In this document: piece after piece, positions 25,093-36,818 of the stretch
Layout of the letters: every line of letters starts with the position of its first letter
Numbering within the stretch: the stretch's first letter is position 1
Assembly (NCBI GenBank): GCA_029532415.1
Contig: JAQOTA010000038.1
Span: 62,001-126,000 of the forward strand
Origin: Marasmius tenuissimus
Lineage: Eukaryota; Basidiomycota; Agaricomycetes; Agaricales; Marasmiaceae
DNA: 64,000 nucleotides
Direction: 5' to 3'
Translations under genes and position numbers: made by a program
Notes under the pieces: generated by a model
What the model saw: the letters and a program-made list of their open reading frames with translations, nothing else
Database searches by the model: none
Told to the model about the DNA's origin: nothing

Positions 25093-26812
25093 ATGGATTC
25101 CGGTACGGTTCAGAATCAAACCGCCGATCTTATCGGCCACGACGCATACTTTGCGCTCATCAAAATGCAGAGTGTCGGTCTAGCGTATGGTTCGTACGAT
25201 GTAGAGGCATCGCCTGCTTTGCCTGGCCCTGACACAGTGCCCCCACAGGAATCTATGTGCCCATTGCAGTAGCTGCGTTACACATTACTTGGTGCGTACC
25301 TCACTGCGACAGAGAGCCTCATCAACACTCAACATCCCATTCAGGCGACGACATGTCCGACGCCGTCATGTCAAGCACACACCCACGAGATGGCTTCTAG
25401 GTTTATTCATCCTCATATTCTTTGCCACGACTGCTTGGTTTTCGCTTGTCGTCTCCCAGCAATATCTCAAGTTTCAGTACATCTTCCACCCAGTCAACGG
25501 GAATATACCGTCATTAAAAGACCGGCAGCAAGTCGTGGAGCTTCTATACGAAAAGCTCTTCTCTGTTACACCTTTTTGCCAAGGAATAAATGTAAGATTG
25601 TATTCCTCTTCGGCGTAAGTGAGAGACTAATAGATACATGACCACAATAGTTCCTCGCAGCAGATTCTATCATCGTATGGCGTGCCCTATCTCTGTGGCC
25701 TGAGAAGAGGTATCTCAGATACATATTCGGCTTCTGGATTTTCGCGAGTGCAAGCAAGTGATGTTCAATTGAGTGCCTGGGGAGTGCCTGGGTTAATTCA
25801 CGCGTACACAGGCATTGCCGTCGCGAATGGATTCAACACCCTCGCAATCAACATGCGCGCCGCAGGGGATGCAACCAAGGTCGACGGCTGGCAGAAACTA
25901 GATTCATCCTCGATGCTTGTGTCTCTTTCCATCAATATCGCCGCAACGGCTCTCATTCTCGTCAAAGTTTGGTGTGTCGAGGCAAAGGCATACTTGCAGG
26001 ATCACTGACGGAAACATCTTTCGCCTCTAGGCAAACCCGCCAAATGTGGGGAAAGAAAAATTCGAGCCGGTCCACGCCTTACCGAATCCTCATCTCCCTC
26101 ATCGAGTGCGGCTTGTTGTTCTGTGCTATTCAGGTGAGCTCGACGGGGCGTGCATGACCCACAATATTGATGTTCCGTTAATCACAGGCTATCAATGCCT
26201 CTGTCTCTCTGAACAACGGAAACTCATCATCACTTGGTTCCCTAGCTATGTTTGTTCAGTATTATGCTGTCATGTCCCCTATCCTTGCGGTGAGTATATC
26301 TCTTAAGGTGTGATATCTATAGCCAAGAATCTGATGAATCGTATCCCGCGCAGGGCATGTATCCATCCATTGTCCTCCTCATCGTTCAACAACAATCGGC
26401 AATCGACGGTGAAACTGATGTCTTTATCTTCGAGAATACTATACCCAGATCCGAACCCAACAAGTTCAACCTCACGCCGCGTGGACACGGGAATGATGCC
26501 AATGGGCACAACCTCACTTCGGCCATCAGATTCACGAGTGAGGCTAGTGATCTCGAGTCGGGGAATGGGACTTCAGCGACCTTCTTTTCGAGAGCGGACG
26601 CGGTAGAAGGTCGTGGTGGCTCGCATCGTGGTGTTGAGTTTCCTATGGATGTTGTAAGTGGTAAAGATCATGATGGTATCGAAGACTCGGACTGTCAAGG
26701 CTACCCCCCTAGGAGAGGGCTTCATGTCGATGGGCATCTGTCCAATGACTACCATCATAGTCTACCTGTAGAGACATCTCCCGGGAAAGATGCTATACCT
26801 CGAGCTCTTTAA
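25093..26812 (+). CDS. Seven-transmembrane hypothetical protein (agaricomycete family)
   Basis: Integral membrane protein with about seven hydrophobic segments, of the multi-copy receptor-like type common in agaricomycetes; ligand and role unknown. Start MDSGTVQNQTADLIGHDAYF. Membrane segments include LLGLFILIFFATTAWFSLVV, the conserved FLAADSIIVWRALSLW, YIFGFWIFASAS, VSLSINIAATALILVKVW, ILISLIECGLLFCAIQ and MYPSIVLLIVQ. A cytosolic hydrophilic tail of about 130 residues follows. Eight or nine exons. The intron at 25754-25811 starts GCAAGT and ends ACAG, so it is a GC-AG intron that restores ASIAVANG. Other introns are GT-AG. The frame is intact to the stop at 26812. Confidence 0.78.
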
Positions 26813-28669
26813 CCGTGGCCACCGAAGATACGATTATCGTGGCGAAAGGACCATCGAGTTTTGTATGAAAGAATGTAACTGGAATGTAACTACTCCTATA
26901 TCAGTATATTCTATTTCCTATGGCATCGTGCACGTATTTATTCTGGGGCGATAATGAATGTTATGAGTCTCGCGTTTGTATTGATAGAGTGTCAGTTGAT
27001 ACACGGAGGCTTGAGAGCGTACAAATATTCTTTCCGAGCCCACAAAGATTTTCGTGTCACTTGTTCGTGGCGCTAATCTGACACGGAACTGCCACTGCGG
27101 AAGTGTCGGGAGGTCGAGTATGTTGTCACTACCCTGCGAGATTAGTTATCTGTGATTGCTGACTGCTGATGATTGATATTGTATATTGGCAGCCCGAATC
27201 ACTCGTTCTATCCACCTTCTGCGGTCGAGAGATCTCCAGATTCATCTTCCCCCGGAAAATGCCGAAGTAGGTTCTCGCGCGTCTCTCGACTCTGTGGTTG
27301 GCCTCCTTACGCGCAAGGTCACTTCGTGGGGTGGCCCGACTTCCAATACTTCACATTCATATGCTTCGTTGACATACTGCAATATGATTTTCATGTTCCC
27401 GACTAGTAGCTGGCACACAACTTGGCGCTTGTTGATAAGTACCTTACGGAAACAGTAAGATGCAAAAGCTACGAGTCTGAGTGCTGCCCTGAACGCGAGA
27501 GAAACAAGTCAACCGCAAACCTTCGTTTGGAGGACAGGTCAGATCAATTAATGGGCTTGACCTGCCAGAAGGTCGGAAAATTATACTGAATATAGCCGCC
27601 CGACCGAACGCCACATGTTTACAATCTAATAAATTGTAGTGTCAAGAATCTCAAGAAACTTTTGAAGCTCTAAGGGTTTTATTGCTTCTACGACAAAGGG
27701 GAGGCGAAAACTCGCAAGGAGATGACCGACGTGGAGAAGATAGATTTTCAGTGCCAGCCAATCTCCTGCATAGAATACGACGACCTCACCAAGGGTCAAC
27801 AACGCGACTCGGAGATTTTTCAGATCAGTGTTTATGTCTATGGTTGCATGTGTTGGGCTTACAAAGCTCAAATTAGCGGACGAACCAGCACCAGTAGGGT
27901 TCCTCCGTCCATTGCAACGCGATGGATGTTTTCACTTTTCACTTTCCTCCTCTCTAAGAGCTCGCCCGGTCCCTCCAGAACCTTCGAAGAGCACGTCCGT
28001 GTCGTATTTTGGCCTCAACTTCTCTATAAGATAGTCCCTTTTGTCTTCGCGCAGAAAAGAGAGAAAGAACAGAGTAGACACACTCGAGCCCACGGGATAT
28101 CTGAGATGACTCTAATCTTGAATACTTCGAAGTCCAGGTTGAGCTGTGTATGCGTACTATACACCAAGTGTCGTAGTAAGTACTCCGGAGGCTGGGCCTG
28201 GGTCCGCTTTTTTAGGCACGAGGCCAGACGCATTCGATTCGAAAACAACGCGTCCCTTCTGTAATCACCAGGACTGAACCCGAGCGTTGTCAAGGCTGAG
28301 AGAGGCGGATATATCCTGCAAGACCCAGCGCTATGACTGCAGGTGCTCGTTAAGGATGGTGAGTGGGACGAGCAAACGAACAGCGAGCGATGCCAAGATG
28401 AGCGTAGAAGCTCATCTTTACATCGCTATCCTATCCTTGGATTATATAAGAGACTCGTGCCGGGCGCCATTGTGGGTCTCAATCCGACTAAGGAAGCTTG
28501 AGTAATTGTCGTGCTCATGGCTCTCGCCAATCGCTCGCCGTACTCGTACATTTCAGCAATAAAGATTGAATTACAGTAACCGTAGGGTTAAACGTCCTCT
28601 TGTTCGCTAATCGTGTTCGAGAGTTACGGGCTATATTTCTGTGGGTATGTTACTGATGAAGATGGATAT
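26813..28669. other. Long intergenic region
   Basis: No supported gene. A 180-codon plus frame (27722-28264) contains VYVYGCMCWA, faintly like a kinase subdomain IX, but nothing else of a kinase is present. Treated as chance or a very old relic. Confidence 0.35.
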
Positions 28670-31586
28670 TCACAGTCGAGATTTTAAAAAACTAGAGGCC
28701 AACGACCTATTCTTGTCTAAGATGGCTCGCGACTTGTGGTTGAACTGCATGGCCGACTTCCATCGTGGTCCGCTCATTAACTGTGCTTTACCAGATCTGC
28801 ACTCCGCAAGTCGACTCTGGTACCACTTTTCGCAGTCTTTAGACCAGTATCCAACATTGAGTGATCCTGAGTTGAACGCGCCCGGGCGTGGAAACCACGA
28901 CTTATGGGTCGACAGGTACTTGCTATTTCCCCACTCCCGGGAGAATCCTAACAATCGTAATGTATTAGAGAGGGGAGGAGACAGGAAGCATGTTTACGGA
29001 GAAGCACTCACGGGTCTGGAAATAATAGACACCACAGACAAGGTCAATCTCCTCCTCGGTCAACACGTGGTCCCAGTATCCCGATCCATCATGAGTGAAC
29101 AGACAGGTCCCTGTCTGCAAAACTGTCATATCAGGTCCGTACACCACTGCTTCTTCAGGTATCACTTCTCTAGCAATTCTCGCAATCAGCCCGCCGGCCA
29201 AGACTGCCGCTCTCCCTCTGTTACTTCTGAGAAAGTCGTTCCTCGCAGACTCATAGGCAATAAAGTCATAGAGATCTGGAGAATAGTTCTGTGGTCGATG
29301 CCCAAGCCTAGGCTCCGTGACGGTGGGTTCTGATTTCTTGATAGCAGGGAGGGGACCACGGATTGCGGTGCAAAAGGGCATTCCACGACGATAGAGTTCA
29401 ATGGCAATGTCTGTCACCGTTGAGCCCCAGTCTTGCCGAATCATCTGTAGGATCGCCGCAGGGTCGGGAATGAGAAGGGAAAAGGTGGTACCGGGCTCCC
29501 ATATCTGAAAGTACTCTCCATTGACCAGCTTCCTCACAGCAATGAGATGGTCCCACCGTGCCTGAATTTCCGAGTCGGCGGTTGAGAGGTCAAGAGAAGG
29601 GATATTAAGAAGAGAGTTGTTATCTGGGCTGGGATCGGCTGACCGCAAAGAGTGGAAGAAGCTTTGTATTCGTTCTCTTGTTTCGTCTCGCGGCTCAGGT
29701 TCGTCGAATCGCACATTGGCAGGATTCTTCGGCCAACGACCATTGCCTAAGAGTTCCTTCACGTCGCCCCAGGGGACAAGCTCCCTTTTCAGCTCGAATA
29801 AGTCGTTGGTAAATCCAAAACGGGCGAATGCAATATCTTCAAGAGTTTCTGGGAATTCCAGTTGTACGGAAGGTGTATCATCCCCCGAGATCAATAGCGC
29901 GACCTGGTCTGCACTCGGGGGTATTACCTCGTGCCCAACTTCACCTTCAGGGCACAAAAGGGTAGCGGGAGATACTACACCATCGGAGGTCTCGCCTGCA
30001 TCAAACCCATTGCCCTGCACACTTGTTCCATCGATTTGATTGCATTGCATCTGCCCTGAAGCAGTAAAGTCTTCAACGAGTTCCACTGGCCTGTAATCGC
30101 CTTCAAGTGTTCTGCCTGTCTGTCCAAGACAGCTTTGTACCTCTCTCTCCGCCATGATAGACCCTACAGGCTCGCTGTTGTCATCGTCGTCGTCGGACAC
30201 ATCAGATCCAAACTCGGAGCAGATGTCCCAGGAATTCGACCAGGAGTCAAATATAGCCTGTTGATCGCTGTGTTTACTCCAGCAGACCTTCGCAAGCTCG
30301 CGGGTAAGCTGCTTTCGCACTCGGAAATCGTGTTCCTCTCTTTCCCAGTACCACACTCGAGGACCCCTCGTTCCCGGTTCTGCGTGTCTTGTAGCCTGTC
30401 GCTCTCTGTTGAGGCGGATAGTTCTGTGTTTCTGGCTCTCGGTCAGAGCTAGATTCTCGTTTGATTCTTTCCTTCGTTTCATGAAATCGCTCCAGTGTTC
30501 TCCTCGAAGCTGACCAGAACCCGACTCAACGGGGATAGACTGGATAGCATTGCGAAGGGCGTCTCCAGTCAGAGGTGGCTGCGGGTCTCCTTCTGACCAC
30601 TCGACGGGGTTGGTAGAGGTTTCGGGCTGAAAACGAGCTATGAGTACCTTACGGAACGCGTGTAAGTCTCGGGCTCGTGGCAGAGCTTCTCGAAAAATCT
30701 GGACGTGAGGGTTGACCTGATGAGAAGTGATGCGGCGGGAAGATTGGTCAGGAATGTGTTGGATGGTACCCTCTATCAGAGAGCCAAGGTGAATGCAGAT
30801 GGGCATGTTGAGGTCCCGGAAGAGGCTGTAAAAGGCTGGAGTCCTGTCTTCCGTTGCATCCAGGATTGTCCCGATTCTCTCTGCGTTACTGTCTCCCGCG
30901 AAGGAGTGAATAAGATCGTGGATCCAAGAGAGGTGGTGACCGGGTTTTGTTTCGTGGCTCCTTATCAACGCTGAAGTGGTCATCTCTGATAACCAATCGA
31001 AGTTTTTATCTAGAGCTTCCCTTCGTCGACACCAAGAGATGAGGAACGTGCAAGCCGAGATAAGTGGAAGGAAGGAGTCTCTAGCTCGAGCGGCTATATC
31101 CTGAACGTTCTGCCTCCCTCCCTTGTACTTTCTATACCCGTATGAAGCAGGAAAAGGCCAAAGTTTGAAGTCGGCCATGATGTCCGCTCCTGGGTTTCCA
31201 ACGTCGATGAGCTGCTTCACCATGTTCCGAAGCCATCGCTCGAGTATATCCCACTTGTTCGCCAACTCGGGATCCATGGCCCATTTTCCAATGGACTGTT
31301 CGATGACCGGGAAACGATTATTTTTAATAGCCAGACATTCAAAAGCGGGATGGGTGCGAAGGAGTAGGTCGTATCGTGGAATGAGAGGGAGATACGGGCG
31401 CTCGAAGTCAAAGCAGGCTAAACTCTTGAAGTCGTAGGCGCCGACGATCAACTCTGGCTTTGAGATAACGCCTGGGCTTGGGAGATACGCAGGTGGTATA
31501 CCGGATCCGGACCAGACATAAACTCGTCCACCGGCTTCAATAAGCTTTGTTCCGGGATCGTAGGTAACCGTTTCGTACCGAGGCAC
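28670..31586 (-). CDS. Large uncharacterised protein, 950 residues (agaricomycete family)
   Basis: Function unknown. Two exons: 31586-29012 and 28947-28670, joined over a 64-nt GT-AG intron (gtgagtgc...tgttag). The short second exon adds FSREWGNSKYLSTHKSWFPR and GSLNVGYWSKDCEKWYQSRL, giving 950 residues. Sequence in order: N-terminal YETVTYDPGTKLIEAGGRVY; a helical region with CRRR and LNMPICIHLG; a basic segment rich in Arg/Glu (RTIRLNRERQATRH); an acidic stretch with consecutive Asp (SDVSDDDDDNSE); and a conserved C-terminal part with GRAAVLAGGLIARIA and LTEEEIDLVCGVYYF. From memory this C-terminal pattern recurs in many predicted agaricomycete proteins without known function. No signal peptide or membrane segment seen. 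Confidence 0.75.
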
Positions 31587-32243
31587 AGTCCCCTGGCCGA
31601 TGTCCTAGAGATGCATCTCAGTCTGGTGTCGTCGTAAATCGTCGAACCCGATCTTTACCATGAATTCTTGAAAAAGGTCACAATGAGAAGCACTCAAGAT
31701 AAAGCCGATAGCGCAGTCTATCGACTCAGATCAAGTGAATATTTCCCGGGCTTGGATTAATAGAACGAACGAATGGCTAAAGGAGCTTGTGAGTTGGAGA
31801 AAAAGCAGAGCGCAGATGAATCAGAACTTGAGCTCGTCACCGGTGACCGGGACCGGGCGTTCATCCTCGGCAAACGCCGTTGGTTCCGTAAGCGTCAGTT
31901 GTGATGATCAGGTGCCATAAACTCAACTCCTTCATCCCATCCCATCACTTGGATTGAGTCGGTAGACTGCGGCTTCATCTTAATCGCTGGGTACTGAATT
32001 TATTATATCATCTACAAAGAGCCGCAAATGGCTGAAAGGGCCTTTTTCCAAGTTCGTGAGGGGCTTTGGCCCACTGTTGGCTCCACCGACGCTGATATTT
32101 CTCCTCTCAGTTTACATACGCGCGGCGAAACAAACTACGGACGGCGAATGGGTAATGCAAGCATAGGTCAAGTTTGCGAACGCTGATACCTGGCTAGTAC
32201 TACAGGGTGAAGGTGAGCTTGCGACATTATCTCCATGCTGCCA
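31587..32243. other. Intergenic, no gene seen
   Basis: Probably the promoter of the minus-strand 950-aa gene at its left end; no other coding signal is supported. Confidence 0.4.
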
Positions 32244-32970
32244 GACGCTTCATGTAGTTCATCTGAAGTGGCCACACTACCCCTGGAGCGAACACGTCAG
32301 TATACGAAACTTCGTAACAAGGCGATAATCATTCATCAATATCCGTATCTAGCTGGGAACCTCTGACAAGTTTCGAATACGCGCAATGGTCTATCGACAA
32401 TTTCTGGGATAATGGCATTCCCCGTTTAAAACAAGTCGACGACCAGTTTATGAACCGAACCGAACTTGGCGTTGTCATGTCTCCACTGGCGTCACATCTC
32501 ATGCCCTTTTCCCAGAACTCAAGGAATCTGAAGGTGGGCCCTGGCATGTATCATCGAAGAGTACAGTCTCATCTACGCCGCTCGCTACAGAGGAAAGAAG
32601 GCACAATGACTATGCGGTAGGTGACATTCATTGACGCGACGGTGACAATGAGCTAACTATATATTCAGCATGTACAGGACGTTGGGCATGAAGGTTCGTT
32701 TCCACAAGTGGAGTTCATCGTGAAAAGTTGAGCATTGGATTAGAAGCTGGGCAAGTCGAGGGGCAAGTCGATGATAATCAAGTGAGTTAGGTTCGTGATC
32801 ATGACTCAGACTATGGGCTGATACAAGCATATTGCTGATAGGATATCACGATGTTGGACCAGACCGGCGACCGCTCACCTGGACCACAAGCTGCCGGACT
32901 TTGGAAGAAGCCTGGTGATCTCAAGATGGACCCGAACGACCGTAAACAAAGCTTTGAAGTACGGTAGTTT
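32244..32970 (+). pseudogene. Chromodomain-like relic
   Basis: Reads LHVVHLKWPHYPWSEH, matching the core of a chromodomain (xLVKWxGYPxSExxWEP). An apparent 53-nt intron (32296 to about 32348) follows, and then WEPLTSFEYAQWSIDNFW, matching the C-terminal helix. The two halves are not in the same frame across the only visible GT-AG intron (two nucleotides short), so the domain appears broken. Downstream basic segments (KLGKSRGKSMI; WKKPGDLKMDPNDRK) may be further exons. Intact chromodomains bind methylated histone tails and also occur in retrotransposon integrases. No integrase core is seen here, so the origin is unresolved. Confidence 0.45.
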
Positions 32971-33167
32971 TCTCACTCCCAACGACTGCTTGTCTTCACC
33001 TCCTTGTAGACAGCTTGGGCCTGGCTTGGAGCAGTAGGTGTTAATGGACACCATTTCTATTGTCGCGTCAAGGAGGAATATGTACTATAAACTGGTCTTC
33101 TGGGAAAGAGCCATCTATAAAAGGGTACCCTATGGATAGACTCATCTGTGTAGGATCCTACGTTACT

Positions 33168-35191
33168 CTATGACGCCGCGGGTAGGATATTGGGTACTCC
33201 AATCGTTTCTCCCGCAACATGGGCTTCAATATCGATGAAGCTGAACGGCAGAGTCGCGTTCGCAGAGAAGAATGAATAGCCTCCCATGGAGGGGAAGCGT
33301 GGGTCCAAATTCAGATCGACCAGCGCTCGAATAGGTTTGGGATTGGTTCCGTCTGAACTGGCCTGCCAAGTATTGACAGATACTTGAGTGTTGGATGGGT
33401 CGCCCCGGACCTGAAGAAAAAAAAGAGCAAGTGAGTCTTTGTCATTCATGGTAACATGAGCGTGAAAAAGACCGCACAGCGACCACAAGATTTTTTGCAA
33501 TGACAATATTATTTTCATCGACGATGAATCGACTCCGCACTGGATCGTATAGAACCTTGTCTTGAGGAATAGCGAAGACTTTTCCGGTCGAGCCTTTATC
33601 CACGACAACCGGAGTCATGCCATCTCCCTCGATGACCTCGAACCAGAATTTGGACATGGAAGTGGTCATGTTGACACTTGTTTCGAAGAAATAGAGTGTG
33701 AACCCGGGAAGACCGTAGCGCGCCTCGGCGAGAGCTGTGGGTGGAATGAAGATATCGGTTTTTGGGGCTGCTGAGCATCCGGAGGTGGGGCAAGTGGAAG
33801 ATCCATCGCGATCATTCCAGAGAAGCTTGACCTTTCGATTCTTGTTTTCTCCAATCACCTGCAAGTGTGTGGCCAATCAGAGGTTGGCACTAACAAACAC
33901 AAAGGACTGCATACCCGTAGATTGACAGTGAAGGTCATTGTCCCTTCAGAAGCGTTCCCGAGAGACAGCATGGGTATTATTGCTTTGTACTGAATCGGTG
34001 TTACGACATCAGTAAGCTCGACATTCTTTGGCACAGTGTTGATCATTCGTTCAATAAGTTCCCCACAAGTTTTGTTGAAGGTGTCGGGGTCAGCAAGACT
34101 ATTATGGGAATCAACGGGTTTTCGGAGCTGCGAAACGCTTCGCGGAGGATAGGCGTACCTATGCATCGTCGCGTTTCCGTCGCTCGAGAAAATCCGCAGG
34201 TCTGAATTAGTGGTTGCATTCAGACCGACCACGAGAGGATTTGAGGTTGTGCCGTCCAGGTACCCAGATATTCTGATACGTACCTTCGTGTCAGCAACTT
34301 GAAGGAAAAGGACAAATTAGGCCACTGACACAGCATGATCGAAGGTTTGTGTTCCGTCAAAAAGCTCCAAGTCCGCATCCTCATTGTGAATTATTTCGGG
34401 AAAGTCGACGCGCCTAACCCCACCGAGCGAATGTCCACAAGCAACAAGAGCAATCATCTCAGACTGATTAAATCCCTGGCGTCTGAAAGATTCCGTGTGT
34501 GAAGCAAGATCCTGGTGAGGTTCTGGAACTGTGGGAGGTCCAGCTGAGGTGGCGTCGACTCTGCCACCACGGAGGGGAACCTTGGGCCCGTCACAGTTGT
34601 CGACTGCTCGTACGGCTGCAAATGCGAGGATGTCTGCGACTGGGGAGAACGCAAGGAGTCAGGGCGAGGACTAGCGAGTGATGGTACTAGGGTATCAGAA
34701 TATCTCACATCCGACAGAAGGATGCGTGAAAGGCACCAGCTCGTTGAGGGATTCGAGCATACCGGGTCCCACATTCTAATCACGGCGATATGAGTGATGG
34801 TTTCGTAAATGAGGGGGATAGACTGGAAATGCTTACCTGCGGCCTGTCAAGCTCATAAGCTATGGAACCGTCTAACCCCCCGGTACCATCATCAACGTTA
34901 TGAGTCGACATGTCGTGGTAAGCCTATGAAGGAAGAGAGTTGTATCAGAGCTCGGGTGAGTAATAACGGTCGACAACTCCCTACCAAACGAAGCCATTGG
35001 GCGGCTGTGGTCGTATTCTCGCGTTCATCACAAGGAAAATCAAGGAAGGTCGAGATATATGCGTCTTGATAGAGCAGAACCTCGAGATAGTCAATGATTT
35101 CTTGCTGTTCCGCGAATGCAGGCTGACATTGAGAGAGAAATGCGTGAAAAGCGAGGGCGATAGAGAACGAAGCAGAGATGAGGAACCGCAT
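33168..35191 (-). CDS. Secreted plant-type haem peroxidase, copy B
   Basis: Close paralogue of the gene at 18977-20982, same strand, about 14 kb away. Signal peptide MRFLISASFSIALAFHAFLS. Same landmarks: RLAYHDMSTHN distal site, GGLDGSIAYELDRPQN, GRVDA, proximal His in ALVACGHSLGGVRR, and a C-terminal extension ending AHVAGETIGVPNI. About eight exons with intron positions matching copy A; frame intact throughout. It differs from A mainly in the extension and in the segment after LESLNELVPF. The intact start, splice sites and stop suggest it is functional. Substrate unknown; the extension argues against classic lignin or manganese peroxidase. Confidence 0.85.
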
Positions 35192-36131
35192 GGAGGGCCT
35201 GGTCGTGTTGGCTTGTCGATTTTTCGGTGGAAACCAGAAGGCTACATTTATACTTAACTGACCCTGTGGCGAAGTCTTTTAGACCTGAGAGGGGATTCTC
35301 AGTCCGGTCAGCCACCTCCGCTAGTGAATGAATGGCCTCGAGCTGCGGATTGATTGAATACGCTCTGCGAATACATCGTTAGTGAGTTTGACCGAGGTTG
35401 AGACTGTAGATTGTTGGGGTGAATAGTTCGAAGGAGGTAAGCACATGCATGAGAGAGAGAATGGAGATAGTGTCTAGGTACGGACTCTCAGCTAGCCTCA
35501 GCTAAGATGTGGTGGCCAACTCGGGTACCGGCTGCAGGGTCCGATGTAGATTGAAACTTGAAACTTGAAGCTTTCGCCGGCGTGCAGCGCGCATCGAGCA
35601 GCATATGCATACTTGATTGGTTTGTAAGAGGGCTGCTTGTATCGTGACACAACTAGTGGTGTATTCATTCTCCAATATTTTCGATGAGTCGTTGAAAAGC
35701 TTGTTCGCTGAGTCCCAAAAGCACCAACATGGAATCACGTTCCGAGTATCAAGTTGGCTCTGAATCCATGTTGCATACCTTCATAACAAAAAGAGAAGAC
35801 ATTCAATGTGCCACGCGCTCTATAGACATTGTATCGGGCAATGAGAGCCGGCGTGGAGTCCGTATCGAGGAGAAGAGGTCTAAGTATTGACTCTACCAAT
35901 AAATTCAGAATTATCGATAACAACGGAATCACGTGCTTCCCGGGAAAACTCCGGGCCCTAACCCAAGTGCTTGACTGAGGCACACTGGCGTAGGTAGTAC
36001 AAACCAGTTCGGGCTTCATAAGCGCAAGAGTCAGCCTTGAGGAACATTAGCAGGATCGTTCATTTGAAAGATGGGTCTTTGGAAGGAACTATTCTACCGA
36101 CCGGACTGATGCCATAAATGCGCATTACTAG
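35192..36131. other. Intergenic region upstream of peroxidase B
   Basis: No supported gene. It holds the presumed peroxidase B promoter and the 3' flank of the RRM gene. Confidence 0.4.
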
Positions 36132-36818
36132 TTAATATCTTCCTCTGCCACGGCCTCTCCAGCTCCCGGTGCCACTGTGCCCACCAAATCCTCCGCCTCC
36201 CCGAGTCCATCCGCGTCCACCACCCGACGCCAACTGATCCTTGGGTTCAGAGAAATCGAGCCTGATAACCCTCCCATCTAGCTCAAGACCTTGCATCGCC
36301 TCGAAGGCACCTTTAGCCCCGTCCAAACTCTCAAATTCGACATATCCAAATCCTTTCGACCTCCCGGTATCCCAGTACGTCGGTATCCTCGCACTCCTGA
36401 CCTCCCATTCGCTGAATATATCCGACAGTCCATCTTCCGTTGTCGCAAATGGCAGGTTTCCAATGAAAAGTGTCGTCGACGGTGGACTGGTAGCATTTCC
36501 GGATGTTTGGTCCCTCTTCTCCCGGCCAGCAGCATCTTTGCTTTCCCTAGTTGGCGGACCGGTAGATTTGTCAACACGAATAGCGCGTCCATCAATCTCT
36601 TTCCCGTTCATGTCCTCCAGGGCCTTCTCAAGGGCCTCATCGTTGGCAAAATGAACGTATCCGAATCCTCTGGACCGTCCTGTGTAGCGATCGAGTGGGA
36701 TGGAAGTTGAGACGACTTCGCCGAATAAAGAGAATTCTTGTGCGAGCCTGTCCTTGTCGACGTTCCACGATAGCTGGCCGACGAAGAGTGAGTGTGGTTT
36801 TGTTTCTACTTTGGCCAT
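36132..36818 (-). CDS. Two-RRM, RGG-tailed protein; nucleolin/Nsr1-like short paralogue
   Basis: RNA-binding protein of 228 residues. RRM1: HSLFVGQLSWNVDKDRLAQE with RNP1 RGFGYVHF. RRM2: TTLFIGNLPFATTEDGL with RNP1 KGFGYVEF. Gly/Arg-rich tail (GGGRGWTRGGGGFGGH...RGRGRGRY). Both RRMs and the linker GPPTRESKDAAGREKR align with the nucleolin at 41889-44033, but the long acidic Ser/Asp/Lys N-terminus is absent. Start at 36818 was chosen because MAKVETKPHSLFVG leads straight into RRM1. The frame is open to 36977, but the extra stretch is hydrophobic and unlike the family. No introns. Opposite strand to the full-length gene; frame intact, so probably expressed, perhaps in rRNA or mRNA metabolism. 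Confidence 0.85.
   Translation of the reverse strand: MAKVETKPHSLFVGQLSWNVDKDRLAQEFSLFGEVVSTSIPLDRYTGRSRGFGYVHFANDEALEKALEDMNGKEIDGRAIRVDKSTGPPTRESKDAAGREKRDQTSGNATSPPSTTLFIGNLPFATTEDGLSDIFSEWEVRSARIPTYWDTGRSKGFGYVEFESLDGAKGAFEAMQGLELDGRVIRLDFSEPKDQLASGGGRGWTRGGGGFGGHSGTGSWRGRGRGRY

Noticed and set aside
27722..28264. 180-codon open frame with a faint kinase-like motif
   Set aside because: Only one short resemblance, no catalytic or glycine-loop motifs, no splice support.
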